A DNA stretch of 64,000 nt from Maribellus sediminis (GTDB taxonomy: Bacteria > Bacteroidota > Bacteroidia > Bacteroidales > Prolixibacteraceae), in assembly GCF_011799805.1 (NCBI RefSeq), contig NZ_WXUB01000001.1, positions 806,001-870,000 of the forward strand. The letters are read 5' to 3'. How positions within the stretch are numbered: the stretch's first letter is position 1; each line of letters starts with the position of its first letter. The notes under the pieces were generated by a model that did no database searches, was not told where the DNA came from, and saw nothing but the letters and a program-made list of their open reading frames with translations. Positions 35,668-44,295 of the stretch are shown here, one piece after another. A program made the translations under genes and the position numbers.

Positions 35668-37806
35668 GTGAGTAATGAGATAAAATCAATAAGGGAAAAA
35701 ATTACTAATAAGATTATTCTTATTACCGTTGTTTTTTTGACTCCCGGTTACCTGGCATCCATTGCCCGATGGCTGGAATTTGGTTGGAAAGACATTTATG
35801 CCATTCATACAGTGATGTATGTGATGATCCTTACCCTTTATTATTTCCGAAACAAACTTAGTACAGAGTTAAAAGTATACATTCTTACTGCTTCCTACAC
35901 AATCGTGGGTTTGGTTGCGCTTTGGTACCTTAGTTTTAGTGGTGTTCACTATTTTGTGATTATAGCTATTGCAATTGCCACCATATTAACCGAAAGAAGG
36001 ATGGCAATAACTCTGATTTTATTTATTGGCTTCGCATATATAACCATTGCCATTCTGTTTATGATTGGGGCGATAGAGCCTAATTTCGACCTCAATGCAC
36101 TTCCGAATTCCGTCATTCAATGGTCATCTGTTCTTTTCTCACTGCTTGCATTTTCTATAATATTTATTGAAGGTTTTGGGCAATTGTATCATAGGTTGCT
36201 CTTTTCAATTGATGATAAAGGTAAAATTGCAAAAGCACTTGAGCACCAGAACGAAGTTTTGCTAAAAACCCAGGGGCAACTCAACCAGAAAATTGAAGAG
36301 CTCAATAAACTGAATGTTCGCTTACAGGTCAGCGAAGAAAAGTACAGGAACATAGTTGATGTTTTTCCAGATGTACTGTACCGTTATTCGACCAAAAACG
36401 GAGGCTTGTTTTTTTCTGAAAGCATTAAAAATATTCTGGGATACGAGCCTTCGGAATTGGAATACAACGTGGAAAAGTGGCAGCAAATTATTCTGCCGGA
36501 GGATTGGAACACACTACACGAGCAATTAAGGACGTCAGTGATTAACGAAAGAAATTTACTGGAGAACCGGCTGCTGACCAAATCGGGTGAATGGATCTGG
36601 GTAAATAATGCTTTTGTAGTGCTTAAAAAAAATCAGGACGAAATACTTGTTGAAGGTCATTTTTCGGATATAACTGAAAAGAAGCGCATGGAGCTGATGT
36701 TAAAAGACAGCGAACAACGCTGGCAGTTTTCGGTTGATGGCAGCAATTTAGGACTTTGGGACTGGGATATTCCTTCGGGGAAGGTGTTTTTTTCCAGACG
36801 TTGGAAAAGTATGTTGGGGTATGAGGATCACGAAATTGCAGGAGATTTTATCGAGTGGGAAAACCGTGTACATCCGGATGATTTACCCGAAGCTAAAAGA
36901 AAGCTTGAAGAGTGTTTTGCAAATAAAGAAGTTCATTATTTAAGTGAATTCAGAATGCGCTGCAAGGACGGTTCGTATAAATGGATTCTGGACCGAGGAA
37001 AAGTATTGTCGTACGACGAAGATGGTAAGCCGCTGAGAATGATTGGCACACATGCCGACATAACAGAGAAGAAGCTGGCAGAATTTGAATTGAAAAGGAT
37101 AAACAGCACCAAGGACAAGCTGTTCTCCATTATTGCCCACGACCTGAAAAGCCCTTTTAATTCGATGATCGGATTATCGGAAATACTTAAAAACAATTTC
37201 GATGAACTGGATGTGAAAAGTAAAAAGAAATTTGTTAAAGCGGTTCACGGTGGGATTCTGGAAACTTATGATTTGCTCGAAGACCTCCTGCTCTGGGCCA
37301 GTACCCAGCGCGACACTATTGCTTTTAATTCAGAACCGCTGGACCTCCAGAAATTGATAACCCAGGTAAAAGGTACTTTGAAGTTGGCTGCTGATGCGAA
37401 AACTATTAGCATTCTATCGCAGATACCCGCCGGTACAATAGTGAATGCCGACCGCTTTATGCTGGCCGCTATTTTGCGTAACCTGATTTCGAATGCGATA
37501 AAATTCACGCCAAAGGGCGGTGAGATCATTATTAGTCTGGATACACTGTCAAAGGAAAACAAACGGTTTTCAAAAATTGGTGTCCACGATAATGGAGTGG
37601 GTGTTACGCCTGAAAACCAGGCCACTATTTTTGATGTTGACGGAAACACGTCGACAAAAGGTACCGAAAATGAGAAAGGATCCGGAATGGGGCTTTCAAT
37701 TTGTTACGAGTTTGTAAAAAAACATGGTGGTACTATTTGGCTTGAAAGCGAACCCGGAAAAGGATCCAACTTCTATTTTACGCTTCCTGATTCTACGGTG
37801 AGTTAA
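35668..37806 (+). CDS. Membrane PAS sensor histidine kinase
   Basis: A 712-residue kinase. Six or so transmembrane helices fill residues 15-185. A coiled coil follows (GKIAKALEHQNEVLLKTQGQ, about 190-220). Two PAS domains follow (about 225-340 and 350-470), each ending in a DITEKK-type linker. The HisKA domain has His491 in IIAHDLKSPFN, and the ATPase domain has NLISNAIKFTPKGG, DNGVGV and GSGMGLSIC. No response regulator is adjacent, so it is an orphan. The start is GTG at 35668; no ATG precedes the first helix. The 271-bp gap upstream shows nothing clear. Confidence 0.92.
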   Translation: MSNEIKSIREKITNKIILITVVFLTPGYLASIARWLEFGWKDIYAIHTVMYVMILTLYYFRNKLSTELKVYILTASYTIVGLVALWYLSFSGVHYFVIIAIAIATILTERRMAITLILFIGFAYITIAILFMIGAIEPNFDLNALPNSVIQWSSVLFSLLAFSIIFIEGFGQLYHRLLFSIDDKGKIAKALEHQNEVLLKTQGQLNQKIEELNKLNVRLQVSEEKYRNIVDVFPDVLYRYSTKNGGLFFSESIKNILGYEPSELEYNVEKWQQIILPEDWNTLHEQLRTSVINERNLLENRLLTKSGEWIWVNNAFVVLKKNQDEILVEGHFSDITEKKRMELMLKDSEQRWQFSVDGSNLGLWDWDIPSGKVFFSRRWKSMLGYEDHEIAGDFIEWENRVHPDDLPEAKRKLEECFANKEVHYLSEFRMRCKDGSYKWILDRGKVLSYDEDGKPLRMIGTHADITEKKLAEFELKRINSTKDKLFSIIAHDLKSPFNSMIGLSEILKNNFDELDVKSKKKFVKAVHGGILETYDLLEDLLLWASTQRDTIAFNSEPLDLQKLITQVKGTLKLAADAKTISILSQIPAGTIVNADRFMLAAILRNLISNAIKFTPKGGEIIISLDTLSKENKRFSKIGVHDNGVGVTPENQATIFDVDGNTSTKGTENEKGSGMGLSICYEFVKKHGGTIWLESEPGKGSNFYFTLPDSTVS

Positions 37807-38001
37807 GGTGCGTATTGAAGAAAAAGTGATTTTCAAATGCCGGAAATTCGCTTTCAATGATTTCATATTCAGTTTGTTCAATTTATTCTGCATTTCCTAT
37901 TTTTTTTAGTTGAATTATTTTGAAATACTGATAAACTTCAGGCTTTTAACAAGAAACTGTTTGTTTTTTTGCGGCCGAATTTAACCTCAAAAAAGTAAGT
38001 G

Positions 38002-38880
38002 ATGTTTACGAAAATTACTGCAGCTAATCATAACCTTTTTAAAGTAATCGAAGATTACGGAATCATGACCTTTGGCTTGTTTCTGTTTGCCATGTCGTGG
38101 GTAGTTTTTATCATACCTGCTCAGATCACCGGAGGTGGAGTGAGTGGGGTGGCAGCAGTGCTATATTATGCAACAAAGATTCCGGTAAGTATAACCTACC
38201 TCAGTATTAATGCGGTACTTGTGATAATAGCCATAAAAGTACTGGGTGCCAATTTCGGGGTAAAAACCATTTACAGCATCCTGGTTATCACCGCCTTTTT
38301 TGCCATTTTTCAGAATTTGGTTAAGCAGCCTTTGGTTGATGATATGTTCTTATCCTCTGTTTTAGGTGGCGGACTCAGCGGCATCGGGCTGGGGCTTGTA
38401 TTTTCGCGTGGTGGGAGCACTGGCGGTACCGATATTATCGCCATGATAATTACCAAATACAGAAATGTGAGCCCCGGGCGTGTTATTATGCTTTGCGATG
38501 TTATAATAATCGGCTCGGTTTTTCTGGTATTCCGGTCAGTTGAAAAAATGGTTTACGGTTATGTGGTAATGTGGGTGGTTTCTTATGCGCTCGATTCGTT
38601 TCTGAGTGGCGCCAACCGCTCCGCGCAAATGTTTATTATTTCGAAAAAGTACGAGGAAATTTCAGAATTCATCAATAAGGAAGCCATCCGCGGGGTAACA
38701 CTTCTCGAAGGATCGGGGTGGTATACCAAACAGAATGTAAAAGTTATTATGTCAGTTGTCCGTAAAAAAGAGACCGGGGCTATATTTAGAAAAATCAAAC
38801 ATATCGATCCGGATGCTTTTATTTCGATGGGCAGCGTAATGGGTGTTTACGGGCAGGGTTTCGATAAACTTAAACTCTGA
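38002..38880 (+). CDS. YitT-family membrane protein (DUF161/DUF2179)
   Basis: A 292-residue inner-membrane protein. Five or six hydrophobic helices (about residues 20-200) include the family motif ITGGGVSGVAAVLYY and the glycine-rich GGGLSGIGLGLVFSRGGSTGGTDI. The C-terminal soluble domain (RSAQMFIISKKYEEISEFI to DAFISMGSVMGVYGQGF) is the DUF2179 domain, related in pattern to PII-like sensor folds. Its function is not settled. I used the ATG at 38002 over the GTG one codon earlier. It is followed by a separate M23 lipoprotein gene. Confidence 0.9.
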   Translation: MFTKITAANHNLFKVIEDYGIMTFGLFLFAMSWVVFIIPAQITGGGVSGVAAVLYYATKIPVSITYLSINAVLVIIAIKVLGANFGVKTIYSILVITAFFAIFQNLVKQPLVDDMFLSSVLGGGLSGIGLGLVFSRGGSTGGTDIIAMIITKYRNVSPGRVIMLCDVIIIGSVFLVFRSVEKMVYGYVVMWVVSYALDSFLSGANRSAQMFIISKKYEEISEFINKEAIRGVTLLEGSGWYTKQNVKVIMSVVRKKETGAIFRKIKHIDPDAFISMGSVMGVYGQGFDKLKL

Positions 38881-38986
38881 TGTTGAACTTCCGTTAGTCA
38901 GCTCATTCTAAATTACCGCGAAGATGACATACTTAAGTTCCGTTTTAATCAGTTTTCTTATTTTTGCCTAATTAAAGCGAAACAGT

Positions 38987-40261
38987 ATGTTGAAATTTAT
39001 CAGATTGACTTTTGTGGGGCTTGGACTGTTCATCGCATTCTCCCAGTTCTCGTGCAGCTCGAAAGCTGAAAAACGGGTTGAGCAAATTCCTCAGGATACG
39101 ATTGTTCCGGTGAAAGAACCGGTTTTAAAATACGGTTTGCCTGTCGATTCGTTCGACGTGGAATACGGTAAGGTTAGAAACAACCAGTACCTCAGCCAGA
39201 TTTTGAACGAGAAAGGAGTGAGCATGGTCACCATCGACAAGATTGCCCGAAAATCAAGGTCGATATTTGATGTGCGTAAAATTAAAAGTGGCGAACCTTA
39301 TGCCATTTTCTCATCGCGAGATTCAGTTCCCACAGCCAAATATTTTGTTTACGAAAATTCAGCGGTCGACTATACCGTATTCGAACTGTTCGATACGCTT
39401 GGAATTATACAAGGTAGCAAGGAAGTGAGAACCGAAATGCGCACCGCTCAGGGGGTGGTTGAAACTTCGTTGTGGAACAGCATGGTCGACAATGGTCAGG
39501 ATCCGATGCTTGCACTCGAGTTGTCGGATATTTTTGCCTGGACGATCGACTTCTTCGCCATTCAACAGGGCGACCGCTTCCGGGTAATTTACGACGAAAT
39601 GTTTGTCGATTCAGTGCCAATCGGAATTGGCGAAATTTATGCCGTTCAGTTCGATCATTATGGCGAGGAAAACTATGCTTTTCTTTTCGATCAGGATGAT
39701 CGCCTTGATTATTTCGACGATAAAGGGCAAAGTTTGCGGAAAGCATTTTTGAAAGCTCCTTTACAGTTCTCACGTATTAGTTCGCGTTTTTCCAAAAGCA
39801 GAATGCATCCGGTTCTTCGTATTCGCCGCCCACACCAGGGGGTAGATTATGCCGCCGCCAAAGGTACTCCCGTAATGAGTATTGGCGATGGTACTGTAAT
39901 TGCCCGTGCCTATCAGAAAAACGGCGGCGGAAATTACGTGAAAATCAAACATAACTCTGTTTATACTACCACCTATATGCACCTTTCAGGTTTCGGCAAA
40001 GGAGTCAGCACCGGGGCACGAGTGAAACAAGGCCAAGTTATTGGTTATGTTGGTGCTACCGGAATTGCTACCGGCCCTCACCTCGATTTCAGGGTACAAA
40101 AAAACGGAAGTTATGTTGATCCCTTAACTGTAAAAGCTCCGCCGGTAGAACCGGTCAAAGAAGAGAACATGGAACGTTATGTCGTCTTACGAGATTCCAT
40201 GATGAACGAACTTCAGAAGATTAAATGGGCCGAAGATCTGGATGTTCTCGTTAGTAAATAA
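38987..40261 (+). CDS. M23 peptidase lipoprotein
   Basis: A 424-residue lipoprotein. The signal ends at lipobox Cys23 (FSQFSC). Residues about 55-240 form an OapA/LysM-like domain (SVPTAKYFVYENSAVDYTVF, DIFAWTIDFFAIQQGDRFRV). The M23/LytM domain follows, with zinc ligands in RPHQGVDYAA and TGPHLDFRV and the glycine-rich GDGTVIARAY segment. It is predicted to cut peptidoglycan cross-links in the periplasm, or to activate amidases if it were degenerate, but the zinc motifs look intact. A cytochrome cluster starts 231 bp downstream. Confidence 0.93.
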   Translation: MLKFIRLTFVGLGLFIAFSQFSCSSKAEKRVEQIPQDTIVPVKEPVLKYGLPVDSFDVEYGKVRNNQYLSQILNEKGVSMVTIDKIARKSRSIFDVRKIKSGEPYAIFSSRDSVPTAKYFVYENSAVDYTVFELFDTLGIIQGSKEVRTEMRTAQGVVETSLWNSMVDNGQDPMLALELSDIFAWTIDFFAIQQGDRFRVIYDEMFVDSVPIGIGEIYAVQFDHYGEENYAFLFDQDDRLDYFDDKGQSLRKAFLKAPLQFSRISSRFSKSRMHPVLRIRRPHQGVDYAAAKGTPVMSIGDGTVIARAYQKNGGGNYVKIKHNSVYTTTYMHLSGFGKGVSTGARVKQGQVIGYVGATGIATGPHLDFRVQKNGSYVDPLTVKAPPVEPVKEENMERYVVLRDSMMNELQKIKWAEDLDVLVSK

Positions 40262-40434
40262 TTACGACAATTCTTTTATCCGTTTGTTGTTCGATTTCCC
40301 CCGTTGTTTTAATTGGTAAATAGTTCGGATGGATTGATCTGAACTTTAGCTTGTTACGGCTATCCAGTCACTACAGCTTTCTTTTCCTGTACGCCGTTTA
40401 GAATGATTTTAAAATACTAAAGTTCATTGCTTTA

Positions 40435-40460
40435 ACGTATATCTAAATTATTATATACGT
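40435..40460 (+). promoter_or_regulatory. Inverted repeat upstream of the cytochrome cluster
   Basis: Perfect 8-bp arms ACGTATAT and ATATACGT are separated by 10 bases, 33 bp before the first ATG of the conduit genes. The position fits a regulator site overlapping the start of transcription. I cannot name the regulator. Confidence 0.4.
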
Positions 40461-40492
40461 AAATTTAAAGATCAATAAAAAACCAGGAACGG

Positions 40493-41362
40493 ATGGGGAG
40501 GTTGGCACACACTGTTTATCTGGCAGTCTTAACCGGAATTGTAGTATTCGTATTTATTACGCTGGCTTTTTATGGCCGGTCGTATTATACCACACCCTTT
40601 CATGAACGCCATTTCCACGAACAAAATGAGTTGCTGAAACCATCGGGTTTTGTTGGGCACGGAATTGGTATCGCCGGATCAGCTTTTATGGTTATCGGTG
40701 TTTTTGGCTACATGGCACGAAAACGCTTTCGACGCTTATCTCGTATTGGTATCCTTAAGCACTGGCTCGAATTTCATATTTTCCTTTGCACGCTCGGGCC
40801 CGTTCTGGTGCTTTACCACACTTCTTTCAAATTCGGCGGGATAGTTGCCGTTAGTTTCTGGAGCATGGTTGCCGTGGTTGTAAGTGGCATTATCGGCCGA
40901 TATATTTACCTGCAAATACCACGTACTATCGAAGGTCGCGAAATGAGCTTGAACGATCTGAATTCGATGGAAACAGATCTTTACGACCGCTTAAAAGATC
41001 AGTTTCAGGTTGCACCTCAAACACTGACGAAAATGAACACCGCATTGTTGCAGGCTGTGCAGCCAGAAGAAACGAATTACCTGATCCGTATCGTAAAACG
41101 ATTCCTCTTCGAACAAAAACTGGTCAGGCAGATCAAGCAGGAACTCAGGGATCAGGGAATAAAAGGAAGAAACATGCGGAAAGCTACCCGCATTTTCAAA
41201 TCGAAAATAATCCTGAACAGAAGGATCGCCTGGCTTTCGTCGATGCAGAATTTTCTGCGCTACTGGCATGTGGCTCATTTGCCATTTGCCTTGATTATGC
41301 TGGTAATTATGATTGTACACATCGTTATTGCAGCGCTTTTTGGTTACACCTGGATATTTTGA
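40493..41362 (+). CDS. Membrane cytochrome-b-like protein of the multihaem cluster
   Basis: A 289-residue membrane protein. Helices lie at about residues 9-27, 52-74, 90-108, 115-140 and 262-285, with an amphipathic charged segment (140-245) between the fourth and fifth. Histidines inside or near helices (H56, H90, H95, H109, H259, H262, H276) could bind two b-haems, and H95/H109 and H262/H276 are each 14 apart, the usual bis-haem spacing. It does not clearly match a named family. The stop overlaps the TTG-region of the next gene, with the ATG 2 bp later. An inner-membrane quinol or ferredoxin entry point is inferred from context. Confidence 0.7.
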   Translation: MGRLAHTVYLAVLTGIVVFVFITLAFYGRSYYTTPFHERHFHEQNELLKPSGFVGHGIGIAGSAFMVIGVFGYMARKRFRRLSRIGILKHWLEFHIFLCTLGPVLVLYHTSFKFGGIVAVSFWSMVAVVVSGIIGRYIYLQIPRTIEGREMSLNDLNSMETDLYDRLKDQFQVAPQTLTKMNTALLQAVQPEETNYLIRIVKRFLFEQKLVRQIKQELRDQGIKGRNMRKATRIFKSKIILNRRIAWLSSMQNFLRYWHVAHLPFALIMLVIMIVHIVIAALFGYTWIF

Positions 41363-41364
41363 AC

Positions 41365-42702
41365 ATGGAAAATTTCTTGGAAAAAATAATTATCTACGGT
41401 GCCGTCAGCATTTTCCTGATCGGCGTAGTTTATGTATATATCAGGAAGCTGCGTCGGGAGTCGAAAATTGTTGGTGAAAAGATCAGGGTTGCAAAAGAAG
41501 AAGGCCTGCACGAGCCGGTGTCGCTTCATCCGGTGGTGGATGTGAACTCGTGTATTCAGAGTGGTGCCTGCATCCGGGCTTGTCCCGAACACGATATTCT
41601 GGGCATTCAGAACGGAAAAGCTACAGTAATTAATGCCAGCCGCTGTGTGGGTCACGGCGCCTGTTTTCATGCCTGCCCTACACAGGCAATTTCACTTTTT
41701 ATCGGAACGGAAAAACGCGGCGTAGATCTGCCGCATGTAAATCAATTTTTCGAATCGAATGTCAAGGGCATTTTCATAGCAGGCGAAATGGGTGGCATGG
41801 GACTGATTAAAAATGCGGTTGAGCAGGGTCGACAAGCAGTTAATAATCTTGCCCGGGGAATTGACAAGAAAAGTGAAGAGGATTACGATCTGGTTATCGT
41901 TGGTGCCGGGCCTGCCGGTATCGCATCAACACTTGAGGCCCATCGTCTGAAGTTAAAAACCATCACGCTGGAACAGGATTCATTGGGTGGAACTGTTTCC
42001 AGTTTTCCCCGATCAAAAATTGTTATGACTTCTCCGATGGATCTGCCGCTACACGGAAAAGTAAAGCTCTTCGAAACCGGCAAGGCAGAATTGTTGGAGC
42101 TTTGGAACGAGGTGCTTTCAAAAAATGCCATTCAAATTGCAGAGAAAAAGAAAGTCGATCGCATCGTGCAGCAAAACGGCGGTTTCGAAGTACAGTGCAA
42201 CGACGGAAGCAACTTTTCTACCCAACGAGTATTATTGGCGATTGGAAGGAGAGGAACACCCCGAAAGCTCAATGTTCCGGGTGAACATCTGCCTAAAGTT
42301 TTTTACCGTTTACTGGAACCCGAGTTGATCCACAATAAAAATATACTGGTAGTGGGAGGTGGCGATTCGGCCATTGAATCGGCACTTCTGCTGGCTTTGC
42401 AGAATCAGGTTACGCTTTCATATCGAAAGGATACTTTCTCGCGATTAAAGTCTAAAAACAAACAGAATCTCGATACTGCGATTGCTGAAAAGCAATTTGA
42501 GGTGGTGCTGAATTCAAATGTGGTAAAGATTGAAAAGGATTCCGTTCTGCTTGAATTAAATGACCACGAAGAAATTTCAATTCCGAACGATCTGGTGTAC
42601 ATTTTTGCCGGAGGCGAGCTGCCAACCGACTTCCTGAAAAGTGCAGGCATTTTAATAACACGGAAGTTTGGTGAAGCAGTATTGAAACACGAAAAACGAT
42701 AA
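41365..42702 (+). CDS. Ferredoxin-fused flavoprotein (NAD(P)H oxidoreductase-like)
   Basis: A 445-residue protein. One N-terminal transmembrane helix (about 9-27) anchors it. A two-cluster ferredoxin-like domain has CIQSGACIRACP (C63, C69, C73) and CVGHGACFHACP (C94, C100, C104). In each motif the second ligand position is not Cys: it is Ser66 and His97. A two-Rossmann flavoprotein domain follows, with LVIVGAGPAG for FAD and ILVVGGGDSAIESA for NAD(P)H, in the thioredoxin-reductase/YpdA style but without the CxxC disulfide. It probably moves electrons between NAD(P)H and the membrane cytochromes. A TTG two codons earlier is an alternative start. The next gene starts directly after its stop. 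Confidence 0.82.
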   Translation: MENFLEKIIIYGAVSIFLIGVVYVYIRKLRRESKIVGEKIRVAKEEGLHEPVSLHPVVDVNSCIQSGACIRACPEHDILGIQNGKATVINASRCVGHGACFHACPTQAISLFIGTEKRGVDLPHVNQFFESNVKGIFIAGEMGGMGLIKNAVEQGRQAVNNLARGIDKKSEEDYDLVIVGAGPAGIASTLEAHRLKLKTITLEQDSLGGTVSSFPRSKIVMTSPMDLPLHGKVKLFETGKAELLELWNEVLSKNAIQIAEKKKVDRIVQQNGGFEVQCNDGSNFSTQRVLLAIGRRGTPRKLNVPGEHLPKVFYRLLEPELIHNKNILVVGGGDSAIESALLLALQNQVTLSYRKDTFSRLKSKNKQNLDTAIAEKQFEVVLNSNVVKIEKDSVLLELNDHEEISIPNDLVYIFAGGELPTDFLKSAGILITRKFGEAVLKHEKR

Positions 42703-44295
42703 ATGAACGGTGGATTAAAATATGGTGTAATATTTCTGTTGATGCTGGTGAATACCGCGTTACTGGCACAGATCTCGCCAGGCGAGCTTTCAAAAGCTCA
42801 TGCTCATCTCGAAGGTTTGACGAACTGCACCAAATGTCATGTTTTGGGTGAACAGGAAACAACTTCGAAATGCCTCGATTGCCACAAGGAGATCAAAGCT
42901 TTGATCGATCAGAACAAAGGTTATCATGCTTCGGTTGAGGCAAAAGGGAAGAAGTGTGCCCAATGTCACGGCGAGCATTTTGGACGCGATTTCAAAATTG
43001 TGCGTTTCGAGCCGGAGAATTTTGACCACCAGCTAGCAGGTTTTAAACTGGAGGGCAAACATGCTGCGATTAAATGCGCCGATTGCCATAAAGCAGAACT
43101 GATTGCCACAAAATTATCGCAAAAAAAGCAGCCGGGTACTTTTCTGGGAATGGGAACCGATTGTACTTCGTGTCATGAAGATGTGCATCAAAACACGCTT
43201 TCGAAAACCTGTACGCAATGCCACAGTCAGGATGCATTTAAACCGGCAACGGGTTTCGATCATTCAAAAACCGATTTTGTACTGATCGGGCAACACAAGG
43301 GAACAGCCTGTATAAAATGTCACCCTATCACCACACTCAACGAAAAGGAATTTCAGCAGTTTGCCGGCCTCGAATTTGGCACATGCACCAATTGTCACGA
43401 CGATGTACACGATAATAAATTTGGCTCGGATTGCCGGAAATGTCACAACGAATTTTCTTTTAAACAGGTAAATACAGCTTCCACTTTCAATCATAATCAC
43501 ACCGACTATCCTTTGCTGGGTAAACACCTTGGCGTGGATTGTAAAAGTTGCCACAAAAGCGGGAGTTATACACGGGCCTTAAAATTTCAGCGTTGCACCG
43601 ATTGCCACCGTGATTATCACGAAGGACAGTTGGCAAAAAAAGGTGTGTCGCCCGATTGCGAGTCCTGTCATTCAGTAAATGGATTTTCTACTTCGTCATA
43701 TTCAATCATGCGGCACAATCAAAGTCAGTTTGCACTGGAAGGGGCGCACATGGCCACACCGTGTTTTGCCTGCCACAAATCAGGTGAAAAATGGAATTTC
43801 AGCATTCCCGTAAATCGATGTGTCGACTGTCACGAAAACATTCATAGAGATGTGCTGGATAATAAGTACATGCCCGAATCGGATTGCAAGGCTTGTCATA
43901 ACAATGATGTATGGAAGCAAGTTTCATTCGACCATAACACCACCAATTTTAAACTTCTTGGAAAGCATGCACAGCAAACCTGCCGTGATTGTCATTTCCG
44001 GGAAAGCGATGGAATTGTAAAACAACAGTTTTCAACACTTTCTGAGAGTTGTGAAAACTGTCACGAGGATATTCATTTCAAACAATTTGAAGTACTGGGG
44101 AAAAATGATTGCACGCGTTGCCACACCTATAATAACTGGCTGCCCGACAAGTTCAATCATGCTGATGCGCGTTTCAAACTCGATGGGAAACACGAAGGCC
44201 TGCAATGTTTGGCCTGCCACAAGCCCACCGATGGATTGATCAGGAATTACATTGTTTACAAATTTGAAGACATATCATGCAAAAGTTGTCATTAA
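42703..44295 (+). CDS. 20-haem c-type cytochrome
   Basis: A 530-residue exported cytochrome. A Sec signal peptide (1-22) precedes 20 CXXCH haem-binding motifs, about one per 26 residues, with the last one (CKSCH) forming the very C-terminus. Spaced His residues (for example FDHQ, FDHS, FNHN, IHRD) would be distal ligands for low-spin bis-His haems. The pattern CADCHKAE, FKLEGKHAAIKC and similar resembles tandem cytochrome c3/c7-like repeats. It begins immediately at the flavoprotein stop and its end overlaps the next cytochrome by 19 bp. Its role as a periplasmic or outer-membrane electron wire is inferred from the cluster. Confidence 0.9.
   Translation: MNGGLKYGVIFLLMLVNTALLAQISPGELSKAHAHLEGLTNCTKCHVLGEQETTSKCLDCHKEIKALIDQNKGYHASVEAKGKKCAQCHGEHFGRDFKIVRFEPENFDHQLAGFKLEGKHAAIKCADCHKAELIATKLSQKKQPGTFLGMGTDCTSCHEDVHQNTLSKTCTQCHSQDAFKPATGFDHSKTDFVLIGQHKGTACIKCHPITTLNEKEFQQFAGLEFGTCTNCHDDVHDNKFGSDCRKCHNEFSFKQVNTASTFNHNHTDYPLLGKHLGVDCKSCHKSGSYTRALKFQRCTDCHRDYHEGQLAKKGVSPDCESCHSVNGFSTSSYSIMRHNQSQFALEGAHMATPCFACHKSGEKWNFSIPVNRCVDCHENIHRDVLDNKYMPESDCKACHNNDVWKQVSFDHNTTNFKLLGKHAQQTCRDCHFRESDGIVKQQFSTLSESCENCHEDIHFKQFEVLGKNDCTRCHTYNNWLPDKFNHADARFKLDGKHEGLQCLACHKPTDGLIRNYIVYKFEDISCKSCH

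Noticed and set aside
44277-44295. Frameshift joining the two cytochrome genes into one
   Set aside because: The downstream gene has its own start and signal peptide in the other frame; the 19-bp overlap is translational coupling.
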